From positions 1 through 25,210 of IMG/VR virus record IMGVR_UViG_3300021197_000265: a stretch of DNA of 25,210 bases, one strand, 5' to 3'. The position numbers and the translations under genes are program-made. Positions 15,554 to 22,856 of this stretch are shown in pieces. Numbering within the stretch: position 1 is the stretch's first letter; every line of letters begins with the position of its first letter. The notes beneath the pieces were generated by a model, which had not been told where the DNA came from, made no database searches, and was given only the letters and a program-made list of their open reading frames with translations. The stretch is from a virus.

Positions 15554-16201
15554 ATGGCTAAGAATAGTATTAGAGATTACGCAAACGCTGCCGCATCTAA
15601 CACGGATGTGCAGAGTCAAAACATTGACGAGGGCTGTAGTCCCGCTGGGATTAACAACGCCATCCGCGAGGTTATGGCTGACTTGGCTGATGTCAACGAT
15701 GGCACTATCTCTCTTGTGTCTCCTAACTTTGACGCGGCTACAATTAACAGCGTGGCGATTGACGCTTTCCCGTCTGGCACAAAGATGTTGTTCCAACAGA
15801 CTGCTGCACCGACTGGTTGGACAAAAGACACCACGCATAATGACAAGGCTCTGCGTGTTGTAACTGGCTCTGTAAGCAGCGGCGGCACAAACTCATTTAG
15901 CACCTCTTTTGCCAGCTACACACCCGCTGGTTCTGTTTCTGTTACGGTTGCTGAACACACTCTAACGCTATCTCAAATCCCATCTCACTCACATGATATT
16001 GAGGTTGCAGGCACGGCTACAAGCAACACAAGAACAAGAATTGCTTACACAAATAGAAGCGAAACAAGTTTTATTGGAACTGAAAATGCTGGTGGCGGTG
16101 GCCCACACGGACACCCAAACTCAACTGGCTCATTTACGGGTACTGCGTCAACACAGTTTGATGTGCAGTATGTTGACCTTATCATTGCCACGAAGAGCTA
16201 A
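15554..16201 (+). CDS. Tail fibre protein with collar-like tip
   Basis: The 215-residue protein has an N-terminal module (NTDVQSQNIDEGCSPAGINN, then AIREVMADLADVNDGTISL, residues 16-54) shared with the 16506 fibre, likely the virion attachment part. From about 74 a tail-collar-like domain begins (GTKMLFQQTAAPTGWTK), followed by LTLSQIPSHSHD near 137-148 and a Gly/His-rich end (GGGGPHGHPN), as in phage fibre tips that bind metal ions through histidines. It is probably a short receptor-binding fibre. Confidence 0.8.
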   Translation: MAKNSIRDYANAAASNTDVQSQNIDEGCSPAGINNAIREVMADLADVNDGTISLVSPNFDAATINSVAIDAFPSGTKMLFQQTAAPTGWTKDTTHNDKALRVVTGSVSSGGTNSFSTSFASYTPAGSVSVTVAEHTLTLSQIPSHSHDIEVAGTATSNTRTRIAYTNRSETSFIGTENAGGGGPHGHPNSTGSFTGTASTQFDVQYVDLIIATKS

Positions 16202-16204
16202 GTT

Positions 16205-16504
16205 ATGAAGTTGGAGGTCAAGCACAACTGCCCACTGAACAACTTTGAGCCTTGCAAGCAAATGGACTGCGCTTGGTTTATCGAGATTCGTGGGACGCAC
16301 CCGCAGACAGGAGAGGAGATGTCTGAGTGGGGTTGCTCTATGGCTATGCTGCCTGTGTTGTTGATTGAGAATGGTAGGCAGACCAATCAGGCTGGCGCAG
16401 CCATTGAGAGTTTTCGTAATGAGATGGTAAGGGCTAACGAAATAAATAATGAAATTATGACTGCTGCTGTTGAGGGGCGTAACCCAAAGTTGATTGAGGG
16501 CTGA
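16205..16504 (+). CDS. Four-cysteine protein between the fibre genes
   Basis: The 99-residue protein has cysteines at 9, 17, 22 and 44 in the frame [17 protein letters not shown] and [13 protein letters not shown], followed by a helical C-terminus with [18 protein letters not shown] recognise this pattern from other marine phage genomes but know of no function. The cysteine spacing could bind zinc or an iron-sulphur cluster, or form disulphides. It sits between two fibre genes sharing an N-terminal module, so fibre assembly or modification is possible. Confidence 0.75.
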   Translation: MKLEVKHNCPLNNFEPCKQMDCAWFIEIRGTHPQTGEEMSEWGCSMAMLPVLLIENGRQTNQAGAAIESFRNEMVRANEINNEIMTAAVEGRNPKLIEG

Positions 16505-16505
16505 T

Positions 16506-17618
16506 ATGACTAAATCAAACATCACTGAATACGATAATACAGCGGCAAACAATACTGATGTTGAGGATGTGCCTCTGGGTGAAAATCAGATGTATCCGTC
16601 TAACGTAAACAATGCGTTCCGTGAGATTATGGCAGACCTTGCTGACATCAATGACGGAACTGTCGCCCTAACCAGCCCCGCCGCTGGTTCTATAAACATT
16701 ACTGGAAATGTTACTGTCGGCGGCACTGTTGACGGGCGTGACGTTGCCGCTGATGGGTCTAAACTAGACGGCGTTGAGGCTTCTGCTGATGTAACTGATG
16801 CAAATAACGTCGGCGCTGCATTGACGGCATTTTCTACTGGGACTGACGCTATCAGCACAGACCTTGTTCCATATTACGATGTGAGTTCTGGGGCGTGGGA
16901 AAAGTCAACAATATCAAATCTTTCTCTTGTTGGCCCTACTGGTCCTGCTGGTCCTACTGGGCCGACTGGTTCTACTGGTCCTGATGGTCCTACTGGTCCT
17001 GCTGGGCCTACTGGTCCTGCTGGGGCGGACGGGGATGATGGTGCTGCTGGGCCTACTGGCCCGACTGGCCCTACAGGCTCAACAGGTCCGACAGGTCCTA
17101 CTGGTCCGACAGGTCCGACAGGCCCTGCTGGTGAGTTGTCTGGCAATGTCGAGATGACTGGCACGTTGGATATGAACAACTACGACATTAACGGGGTTGA
17201 CCAGATTTTTCATCACGGCGACACAAACACTTATATGCAATTTCACGCATCTGACCAGTGGCGTGTTGTTACGGGTGGCACTGAACGCCTTGAGGTAAAC
17301 AACAGCCGAATTACGGGTTCAGGTATCGCAATGGCTTACGGGCGATATAACGGCGCTAACAACACCATTGCATTTGATAAGGACATAAGTTCCCTTACAG
17401 ATATTGGCACTGGTCGCCACAACATAAACTTCTCTGTCAGCATTACCAGCACTTATACTTGCTCTGTGGGCGGCGGTGATTCGAGCAATGATGCAGGTCG
17501 AATGACAAACCCGTTTGATGGTGGCAATTTTAGCTCATCATATGTGCGGATTAGAACTTCAACAGGCAGCAGTAGTAAGACAAACGTCGAATATATGAGC
17601 CTGTCGGTTTTTAGGTAA
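16506..17618 (+). CDS. Collagen-like tail fibre
   Basis: The 370-residue protein has the same N-terminal module as the 15554 fibre ([20 protein letters not shown], 30-49), then a phage-fibre spacer containing [19 protein letters not shown] (83-101). An uninterrupted collagen-like stretch of 22 Gly-X-Y triplets follows (143-208), mostly GPT and GPA with one GAD-GDD-GAA interruption of proline. A C-terminal beta domain (about 215-370) is probably the receptor-binding or trimerising head. Collagen-like triplets form trimeric triple helices and are known in phage fibres. ATG 16506 with GAGGG upstream is chosen over an in-frame TTG at 16494. Confidence 0.88.
   Translation: MTKSNITEYDNTAANNTDVEDVPLGENQMYPSNVNNAFREIMADLADINDGTVALTSPAAGSINITGNVTVGGTVDGRDVAADGSKLDGVEASADVTDANNVGAALTAFSTGTDAISTDLVPYYDVSSGAWEKSTISNLSLVGPTGPAGPTGPTGSTGPDGPTGPAGPTGPAGADGDDGAAGPTGPTGPTGSTGPTGPTGPTGPTGPAGELSGNVEMTGTLDMNNYDINGVDQIFHHGDTNTYMQFHASDQWRVVTGGTERLEVNNSRITGSGIAMAYGRYNGANNTIAFDKDISSLTDIGTGRHNINFSVSITSTYTCSVGGGDSSNDAGRMTNPFDGGNFSSSYVRIRTSTGSSSKTNVEYMSLSVFR
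16932..17129 (+). repeat. Collagen-like Gly-X-Y coding repeat
   Basis: There are 22 consecutive 9-bp units encoding Gly-X-Y, mostly GGT/GGC-CCT-ACT. Proline is in the X position and Thr or Ala in the Y position. Such low-complexity DNA is prone to copy-number change. Confidence 0.9.
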
Positions 17619-17622
17619 GAAA

Positions 17623-18021
17623 ATGACTGATTATCGAATAATATATGATGACCCTGACGAGCCAAATGAGCCTGTGAAAATCGTCACGCCCGCGCCTAAT
17701 TGGATGAAAGAGGCAATGGCTGGTAATTTGCCAATCATAAGCATAATGATGGAACTTAAAGATGAAGAAGTTTATGCCGTGGAGAATGGCATACATATGG
17801 ACGACTTCAAACACACTCCTGAAAAGGTAGAGGCTCAATTTACTGGCAAGAGAACAGGACCATTGACCGAAGAAGAAGCGATTGAGTATCTTTGCTTAAA
17901 GGATTTACCGAGAAAGTGCTGGGGCGAAAATCACAACAGACCAATGTTTAAGATAATTAAGCATAGTGATATACCCACAGATAGAACCTTTCGTGACGCG
18001 TGGGAGATGAATAATGTCTAA
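17623..18021 (+). CDS. Small protein after the fibre, possible fibre chaperone
   Basis: The 132-residue protein has an acidic N-terminus (DDPDEPNEP), a middle with AQFTGKRTGPLTEEEAIEYL, and a C-terminus SDIPTDRTFRDAWEM. The last segment resembles a motif, D-x-PTDRTFR-x-AWE, that I associate with small proteins encoded next to phage fibres, which by position may be assembly chaperones. It overlaps the next gene by 8 nt, and that gene carries a related sequence. No membrane segment is present. Confidence 0.65.
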   Translation: MTDYRIIYDDPDEPNEPVKIVTPAPNWMKEAMAGNLPIISIMMELKDEEVYAVENGIHMDDFKHTPEKVEAQFTGKRTGPLTEEEAIEYLCLKDLPRKCWGENHNRPMFKIIKHSDIPTDRTFRDAWEMNNV

Positions 18022-18367
18022 TTTTGTGAAGCTGGGTGGCACAGAATATGCCCTAGACGACTACACCGTGCCTGCCGATAAGGCTCTACGGGAAGCGTGG
18101 GAAGTAACGTCCGAAACTGCAATCACCGTCAATATGCCAGCGGCGCGAGATATTTGGAGAGAGAAAATTCGTGAAGCGCGTGTGGCGGAGTTTGAGAAAC
18201 TTGATACTCAATTCATGAAGGCTCTTGAGACATCTACCAGCACGACAGAAATTGTTGCCCAAAAACAAGTGTTGCGTGATGCGCCTAATCACCCTGATAT
18301 TGAAGCTGCCACAACGCCAGATGAATTGAAGGCAGTTCAGCCAATACCAAATGTGACTGTTGAATAA
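18014..18367 (+). CDS. Related small protein, possible fibre chaperone
   Basis: The 117-residue protein repeats the motif of its upstream neighbour as YTVPADKALREAWEV (residues 18-32). It then adds a helical part (NMPAARDIWREKIREARVAE) and an ending in QKQVLRDAPNHPDIEAATTP, DELKAV. In other phages I recall both parts in one protein, so this gene looks like the complete form and the preceding one a variant without the second half. It is tightly packed: 8-nt overlap upstream and 1-nt overlap with the oxygenase gene. Confidence 0.65.
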   Translation: MSNFVKLGGTEYALDDYTVPADKALREAWEVTSETAITVNMPAARDIWREKIREARVAEFEKLDTQFMKALETSTSTTEIVAQKQVLRDAPNHPDIEAATTPDELKAVQPIPNVTVE

Positions 18368-18915
18368 TGCGTCAATCTTGGCAGTTTTGGCAAAAAGGGG
18401 TGAGTCAAGAATTTATAGACTTGGTGCAGGAGCAGGCCGACAAAGTTAAATGGGCAAGGGCCACAACATTCAGTCAAAATGACAGGGAGAGCCTGTCAAG
18501 CACACGCCGAAGCAATGTGAAATGGCTAACTGGGCAGGAAAACATACACAACCTTTTGTGTAATTATGTTTTATCCTCAAACGAACAACTCAATGTGCAG
18601 GTGTCGAACAAGTGTGAAATTCAGTTCACACAATATAACAGCGAAGATAAGGGGTTTTACGGATGTCATCACGATATAAATTGGGAAAACCCTGAACCGC
18701 ATGACCGAAAGATAAGCATCAGCATATTGCTGTCAGACCCATCAGAATTTGACGGCGGGGAGTTGCGGTTTCACGAAGTGACAAACGATGGCATCGAATG
18801 GCAAAAAGGGTCAGTTTTATGCTTTCCGTCGTTTTTGCAGCACTCCGTATCACCCGTCACGCGAGGCACACGCAAGTCACTGGTCGCTTGGTTTTCTGGT
18901 CCTCGTTGGCGATAA
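18367..18915 (+). CDS. 2-oxoglutarate/Fe(II)-dependent oxygenase, prolyl-hydroxylase-like
   Basis: The 182-residue enzyme would use 2-oxoglutarate, oxygen and Fe(II) to hydroxylate a substrate. The double-stranded beta-helix signature is present: GCHHDIN supplies the HxD pair (H101, D103), GGELRF (130-135) follows, then LQHSVSPVTRGTRKSLVAW supplies the distal H159 and R169, ten residues later, to bind 2-oxoglutarate. This matches the prolyl 4-hydroxylase/PiuC-like branch, which also occurs in cyanophages. The substrate is not shown by the sequence. Being in one operon with a collagen-like fibre two genes upstream makes fibre proline a candidate; repair of DNA or a host target are alternatives. 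Confidence 0.85.
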   Translation: MRQSWQFWQKGVSQEFIDLVQEQADKVKWARATTFSQNDRESLSSTRRSNVKWLTGQENIHNLLCNYVLSSNEQLNVQVSNKCEIQFTQYNSEDKGFYGCHHDINWENPEPHDRKISISILLSDPSEFDGGELRFHEVTNDGIEWQKGSVLCFPSFLQHSVSPVTRGTRKSLVAWFSGPRWR

Positions 18916-18975
18916 TCTCTAGAAATCACCCACAGCCAGTGTTAATATACTAAAAGTCTTATAAGGAGACATGTT

Positions 18976-19125
18976 ATGGAAACTCTTATCACTTGGATTA
19001 CAGCTATCGTAGCAGCCGCATCGGTGATTGCTAACGTAACCCCCTCTATGCGCGACAATGAGATTCTCGCCAAGATTGATGACTTCATTCAGAAGCTCGC
19101 TCTTAATCTTCGCAAGGAGAAATAA
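18976..19125 (+). CDS. Small membrane protein, holin-like
   Basis: The 49-residue protein begins with a membrane segment (LITWITAIVAAASVIANVTP, 4-23), followed by a charged amphipathic helix ending in LRKEK. This is the layout of several very small phage holin or anti-holin candidates. AAGGAG lies at 18963-18968, 7 nt before the ATG. It is the first gene after a 60-nt gap, so it may open the lysis segment. The next gene follows after 1 nt. Confidence 0.7.
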   Translation: METLITWITAIVAAASVIANVTPSMRDNEILAKIDDFIQKLALNLRKEK

Positions 19126-19126
19126 T

Positions 19127-19300
19127 ATGTCTCGCGTCACCGTTCACGAGGTCAAGGCACAGATTGACACGCATGAAGCTGTATGCGCTGAACGGTGGTT
19201 GGAGACTATCAACCGCGTCAAGCGACTTGAGATTATTATAATGACGAGTGCAGGGGCAATAATCACATTGCTCCTGTCTCTGCTTTCCCAAAAGATTTAA
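19127..19300 (+). CDS. Small tail-anchored membrane protein, XhlA/holin-like
   Basis: The 57-residue protein has a soluble helical N-terminus (1-35) and a C-terminal membrane segment (about 36-54, IIIMTSAGAIITLLLSLLS). This order resembles XhlA-type proteins that work with holins. AAGGAG is within the end of the previous gene, 9 nt before ATG 19127. A longer frame from 19058 is rejected, since it would overlap the previous gene without a ribosome binding site. The helix contains THEAVCAERWLETINRVKRL. Confidence 0.7.
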   Translation: MSRVTVHEVKAQIDTHEAVCAERWLETINRVKRLEIIIMTSAGAIITLLLSLLSQKI

Positions 19301-19306
19301 GATGAG

Positions 19307-19936
19307 ATGTTTCGTGTCCTGCTAGTTTCTTTGCTGTGCCTAACCGCAGCACACGCCCAGAATGAGCAGACTGGCGACTTGAACACGAGCAACATCAACA
19401 GCACTGTCAGCAGTAACAACCCCTCGGAATCTACCACAAACAATTACAATGGCGCTGGTGCTGCATCTAATGTAACGCCACCGCCTACCGCTGTATCCCC
19501 TAGCGCACCGTCTGGTGGCTCTGAAAGCTGCCTGATAGGGCGTGGAATGGGTGTGCAGGTCAACGTGCTTGGCTTGTCTATGGGCGGTTATAAGCAGGAT
19601 GCAGAGTGTAACAGGCGCAGAGACGCAAAAGCCTTGAAAGAGCAGGGCATGTCTATTGCATCTGTGGCTAGGCTGTGTCAATCTCTGGAGACTTGGAAGG
19701 CGATGTTTGCCAGTGCAACACCCTGCCCAATATCAGTGAATGGCAAGCTCGTTGTGGGTCGAGCGGCTACACTTCTTATGAAGCGCGACCCCCTCACTTT
19801 CATACCTGATTATGAAGACCGTAAATCATACTATGACAAAATCCTACGAATTGGTGAAAGCGATGATGAAGAAGATAGCAATTCTAACCTCAGCATTTCT
19901 GAGCGTTTCCGCAGCACAAGCAGAGACGACGATTGA
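19307..19936 (+). CDS. Exported protein with Asn/Ser/Thr-rich linker
   Basis: A signal peptide is clear (MFRVLLVSLLCLTAAHAQ, probable cut after AHA). A low-complexity Asn/Ser/Thr stretch follows (about 20-55), then a Pro/Ser-rich hinge (PPPTAVSPSAPS), then a domain with four cysteines (SCLIGRGMGV, DAECNRRRD, ARLCQSLETW, TPCPISVNG) that could form disulphides in the periplasm. The C-terminus is acidic and Ser-rich. I recall a similar layout in marine and cyanophage genomes, always of unknown function. Its last 74 nt overlap the next gene, which also encodes an exported protein. Confidence 0.75.
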   Translation: MFRVLLVSLLCLTAAHAQNEQTGDLNTSNINSTVSSNNPSESTTNNYNGAGAASNVTPPPTAVSPSAPSGGSESCLIGRGMGVQVNVLGLSMGGYKQDAECNRRRDAKALKEQGMSIASVARLCQSLETWKAMFASATPCPISVNGKLVVGRAATLLMKRDPLTFIPDYEDRKSYYDKILRIGESDDEEDSNSNLSISERFRSTSRDDD

Positions 19937-20660
19937 TAACCTAGTCAATGCCAGCCGCACGATTGCAGCCAAGCTGGAGCAAGGGCGTTATGCAGTCTAT
20001 GGCGCAGAACACTACGCCTCAGTTGGCGGTATCATCGACTATAACGCAGTGGATGACGAGCAATACATCATCAATGAGGGCGACATAACTGCCTACAATG
20101 AAGCTCTTGCAGGAGTGCAGAGCGCTTTGTATTTCACCACTAAGATGGCTCTGGAAGAGAAATATGAAGAGTCAATGGTCAAGGTATCTGAGGCCGTAGA
20201 TAACTTTATTGTGGCTTCGGTGCAACTGAGCGTTGTCGAGGAGGTCGCTGAGAAAGCTGAAGTCGCTCAAGAGACAAACGCAGTAGAAGACCAGATTGCT
20301 GTGCAGGAGTTTGTGGAGACAAACGATGTAACCCTGAATCAAGAAACTGTCGTTGAATACAATCAGTCGATTGAAGACATTGCAGTCAATGCGCGTGACG
20401 CTGGTGCTTTCTTGGCCGCCAGTAAGAACGAGCAGTTGACCAGTCTGTCAGATGAACACGCGCAAGACTATGGCAACTCTATGGCAGAGGCATCTATCTC
20501 ATATTCTGCTACCAATGACATTCTGAGTGTGCAGTGGGCTACCAATACGGGTCACATCGAGTTCCACGATTTCTTGTGGGGTGACTATGTGACTGCCTCT
20601 GAGGTGCTGGGTCAGGGTGAAGCTATCTACAGCGACCAGCAAGCGTATATGTACCAATGA
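19863..20660 (+). CDS. Exported acidic helical protein
   Basis: The start at 19863 is chosen because it gives a perfect signal peptide (MMKKIAILTSAFLSVSAAQA, cut before ETT) with GGTGAAAG upstream. Longer in-frame starts at 19812 and 19833 would place about ten to seventeen residues before it. The mature part (about 245 residues) is acidic and helical, with two loosely similar halves, each including a YNEAL- or YNQSI-type helix (about 75 and 165). Function unknown. A periplasmic role is inferred from the signal peptide. The stop overlaps the next start by 4 nt. Confidence 0.75.
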   Translation: MMKKIAILTSAFLSVSAAQAETTIDNLVNASRTIAAKLEQGRYAVYGAEHYASVGGIIDYNAVDDEQYIINEGDITAYNEALAGVQSALYFTTKMALEEKYEESMVKVSEAVDNFIVASVQLSVVEEVAEKAEVAQETNAVEDQIAVQEFVETNDVTLNQETVVEYNQSIEDIAVNARDAGAFLAASKNEQLTSLSDEHAQDYGNSMAEASISYSATNDILSVQWATNTGHIEFHDFLWGDYVTASEVLGQGEAIYSDQQAYMYQ

Positions 20661-21064
20661 GCCTAGAAGATACTGAACTTACAATCGGCGGCACTAAGCT
20701 GCGCGGCGTATGGATAGCCATTGTGCTGTCTATCGCCACGACTATGGCTGGTGGCATCTGGGCAGTGGCAGAGTTCTACGGACGCATCGAAGCCGTGGAG
20801 TCGGCTGTCTCTGGCAATGGTGACACAGCAGAGAAGCTGACAGTGCTTGGCACGAATCTCGAAACCATAATGGAGAACCAGAAGCAGTTGCTAGACCTGC
20901 GTGACCGCATCGCAGAGGTAGAGAAGACGACTGTGGAGAATGACTTACTTGTTAAACAGTTTGACGAGAAGGTTAAATCAATCGATAGTAGATTTGGAAA
21001 GATAAACAGGGAGATAGATGACTTGTGGCGCGGGTTAGACGCAGCGAGTAATCCATTAAAATAG
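20657..21064 (+). CDS. Membrane-anchored coiled-coil protein
   Basis: The 135-residue protein has a short N-terminus, one membrane segment (about 18-38: VWIAIVLSIATTMAGGIWAV) and a long helix with heptad-like pattern (about 44-125), including LDLRDRIAEVEKTT. This architecture fits an inner-membrane spanin-like or other lysis accessory protein, but no lipoprotein partner with a lipobox is visible, so that is only a possibility. Its location between exported proteins and the holin supports a host-exit role. Confidence 0.7.
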   Translation: MSLEDTELTIGGTKLRGVWIAIVLSIATTMAGGIWAVAEFYGRIEAVESAVSGNGDTAEKLTVLGTNLETIMENQKQLLDLRDRIAEVEKTTVENDLLVKQFDEKVKSIDSRFGKINREIDDLWRGLDAASNPLK

Positions 21065-21065
21065 T

Positions 21066-21488
21066 ATGGCCTTTTCGACTGTGCGTAATGCAGTCCAGAT
21101 TGGAAGAATCGGTGAGCTACTGGCTCAGGCGGTCTTTGAGGAGAATGGCTACAAGACAGCTCGTGTAAACCACGAGGGCTTTGACTTAATTATCTTTGAC
21201 GATGAGGGTGAGAACTACCGCGTCGAAGTCAAGGCGTGTTCCACTAGGGACAGGCACAACCACCGATACCAGTTTATGACCAGTCGCGGTAGCAAGACCA
21301 AGCGCATGATGACGACATCAGACGCAGACATCATCTGCTATGTTGCTTTAGATATTCGCCGCTGTGTGATAAGATGCACAAGTACAATTTCAAGGAAGAG
21401 GACAACCGTAAAGACATTAGAGTTTGAGCGGCAAGAGTCTTCAATGATAAACGAAGCCTTGTGCAAGGTTAGGAAAAGACGATGTTAA
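21066..21488 (+). CDS. PD-(D/E)XK nuclease-like protein
   Basis: The 140-residue protein contains GRIGELLAQAVFEENGY (E17), GFDLIIFDDEGE (D40) and YRVEVKAC (E54-V55-K56), the conserved acidic residues and ExK of the PD-(D/E)XK fold in the right order and spacing. A basic segment follows (RGSKTKR), then strands with several cysteines near the C-terminus. It could degrade or nick DNA or resolve branched intermediates; the substrate is not shown. Finding it within the membrane/lysis segment is unusual. It overlaps the holin-like gene by 7 nt. Confidence 0.75.
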   Translation: MAFSTVRNAVQIGRIGELLAQAVFEENGYKTARVNHEGFDLIIFDDEGENYRVEVKACSTRDRHNHRYQFMTSRGSKTKRMMTTSDADIICYVALDIRRCVIRCTSTISRKRTTVKTLEFERQESSMINEALCKVRKRRC

Positions 21489-21874
21489 AGATGTTATTGG
21501 GGCCAGTCGCAAATATTGCTGGCAACTGGGTTGACGGCAAGGTAGAAGAAACCAAAGCGAAAGCGGCAGTCAAGGTAGAGAAGGCAAAGGCGGATGCTGA
21601 AGTTCAGAAGCGAGTTGCTACAGGCGAAATCGACTGGGAAGCCAACATGGCTGACGCTACTAAGGACTCGTGGAAAGATGAGTTTGCTCTCGTGGTGCTG
21701 CTCCTCCCGTCTATATTAGTCTTTATTCCTTCCTTGACAGAGCATGTTAAAGCTGGCTTTGAGGTGCTGAACACCCTGCCAGATTGGTATCAATATCTTC
21801 TCTTTATCGCGGTATCTAGCAGCTTCGGCATCAAGGGTGCTGACAAGCTGATGAACTTACGCGGAAAAAAGTAA
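21482..21874 (+). CDS. Holin-like membrane protein
   Basis: The 130-residue protein has an Ala/Lys-rich amphipathic helix (22-47), then DSWKDEFALVVLLLPSILVF with a first membrane segment (about 68-86), LPDWYQYLLFIAVSSSFGIK with a second (about 101-119), and a basic tail. This arrangement is familiar from a common phage holin family that precedes endolysins of the M15 type. It would form inner-membrane holes at the end of infection. The gene directly upstream of the peptidase supports this. Confidence 0.8.
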   Translation: MLKMLLGPVANIAGNWVDGKVEETKAKAAVKVEKAKADAEVQKRVATGEIDWEANMADATKDSWKDEFALVVLLLPSILVFIPSLTEHVKAGFEVLNTLPDWYQYLLFIAVSSSFGIKGADKLMNLRGKK

Positions 21875-21891
21875 CAACTCCTGTAAAGCAG

Positions 21892-22362
21892 ATGCCGTCC
21901 GATATGCGCCTTTCACCGCACTTCACCTTGCAGGAGATGACAAAGAGCCAGACGGCGCTGCGTTTAAGCATTGACAACACGCCCAATGCAGAGCAGGTCA
22001 AGTCACTCAAAGAGCTATGCGAGAACGTGCTAGAGCCTTGTCGAAAGCATTTCAAACGCGCCTTCGTGCCGTCATCTGGCTTCCGTAGCAAGGCGCTGTG
22101 CAAGGCCATCGGTAGCTCTGCCAAGAGCCAACACGCCAAAGGTGAGGCTGCTGACTTCGAGATTCGCACCGTTGCCAACATCGACTTGGCTAAGTGGATT
22201 CGGGACAATCTGGAGTTTGACCAGCTTATCCTAGAGTTCTATGATGGTATCGACCCGAACAGTGGTTGGGTGCATGTCAGCTATCGTGCTGACGGCAATA
22301 ATCGCAAGCAATGCTTGAGCTATGATGGGAAACGCTATGTATCGGGATTGGATGAAGCGTAA
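21892..22362 (+). CDS. M15-type peptidase, probable endolysin
   Basis: This is probably the cell-wall-cutting enzyme released through the holin. The 156-residue protein shows the M15A/VanY-like zinc peptidase pattern: SSGFRSKALCKAI (61-73), SQHAKGEAADFEI supplying zinc ligands H81 and D88, FDQLILEF with a probable catalytic E115, and WVHVSY with the third ligand H128. There is no signal peptide, which fits holin-dependent release. ATG 21892 or 21904 may be used; neither has a strong ribosome binding site, so coupling to the holin gene 17 nt upstream is possible. Confidence 0.87.
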   Translation: MPSDMRLSPHFTLQEMTKSQTALRLSIDNTPNAEQVKSLKELCENVLEPCRKHFKRAFVPSSGFRSKALCKAIGSSAKSQHAKGEAADFEIRTVANIDLAKWIRDNLEFDQLILEFYDGIDPNSGWVHVSYRADGNNRKQCLSYDGKRYVSGLDEA

Positions 22363-22456
22363 TTTTTGGCGTAGTAAGTTCATGTTTAAGTTCACTCAAA
22401 GGCTTTCAAGGTTTCAGGATTGGCTTTGGAGAAAGATGAATGGCAGAGAAGAGTAA
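22337..22456 (+). CDS. 39-residue basic amphipathic protein
   Basis: The frame from ATG 22337 reads MYRDWMKRNFWRSKFMFKFT and ends in DWLWRKMNGREE. It is rich in Trp, Phe, Arg and Lys, a composition typical of membrane-surface amphipathic helices. It bridges the otherwise empty 77 nt between the peptidase and the next gene, overlapping both. GGGA lies 6 nt upstream; an in-frame ATG at 22322 would add five residues. It may be chance, but the Trp/basic pattern is unusual for a random frame. Confidence 0.45.
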   Translation: MYRDWMKRNFWRSKFMFKFTQRLSRFQDWLWRKMNGREE

Positions 22457-22856
22457 ATATACCAAGCCTAAACTGCGTGAGCGGATTAAAAACCGCATCA
22501 TGGCTGGCAGTAAGGGCGGCAAGGCAGGTCAGTGGTCTGCTCGTAAGGCTCAGATGCTTGCTGCTGCCTACAAGAAAGCAGGCGGTGGCTATCGCGGTGG
22601 CAAGGGTAAGAAACAAAAGAGCCTCTCCAAATGGACAAAAGAAGAATGGGGAACGAAGTCTGGCAAGCCATCTACGCAAGGTAAGAAGGCTACTGGTGAG
22701 CGTTATCTGCCCAAGAGGACACGAGAGAAGCTATCTGCTGCGGAGTATCTAGCGACATCTGCCAAGAAGCGGCGCGATACTAAGGCAGGCAAACAGTTCT
22801 CTAAACAGCCCAAGAAGATTGCAAAGAAAACGGCTCGCCTGCGTAAGAAGTCCTAA
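22440..22856 (+). CDS. Basic DUF5872-type protein
   Basis: The 138-residue protein opens with YTKPKLRERIKNRIMAGSKG, GKAGQWSARKAQMLAAAYKK and AGGGY (residues 7-54), which matches the small DUF5872 domain as I remember it. The rest is a Lys/Arg-rich tail to the very end (LRKKS). This family is found in phages and large viruses with no proven function. The high positive charge suggests binding to nucleic acid. It is the last rightward gene, and its stop codon interlocks with that of the leftward unit. A GGAGAAAG-type ribosome binding site lies upstream. Confidence 0.78.
   Translation: MAEKSKYTKPKLRERIKNRIMAGSKGGKAGQWSARKAQMLAAAYKKAGGGYRGGKGKKQKSLSKWTKEEWGTKSGKPSTQGKKATGERYLPKRTREKLSAAEYLATSAKKRRDTKAGKQFSKQPKKIAKKTARLRKKS

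Noticed and set aside
16874-17179. Minus-strand Gly-Pro-Val repeat protein
   Set aside because: It is the reverse reading of the collagen-like repeat; the plus strand has fibre domains on both sides.
18923-18951. Possible sigma-70 promoter before the first holin-like gene
   Set aside because: TATACT at 18946-18951 looks like a -10 box, but no acceptable -35 box lies at the right distance.
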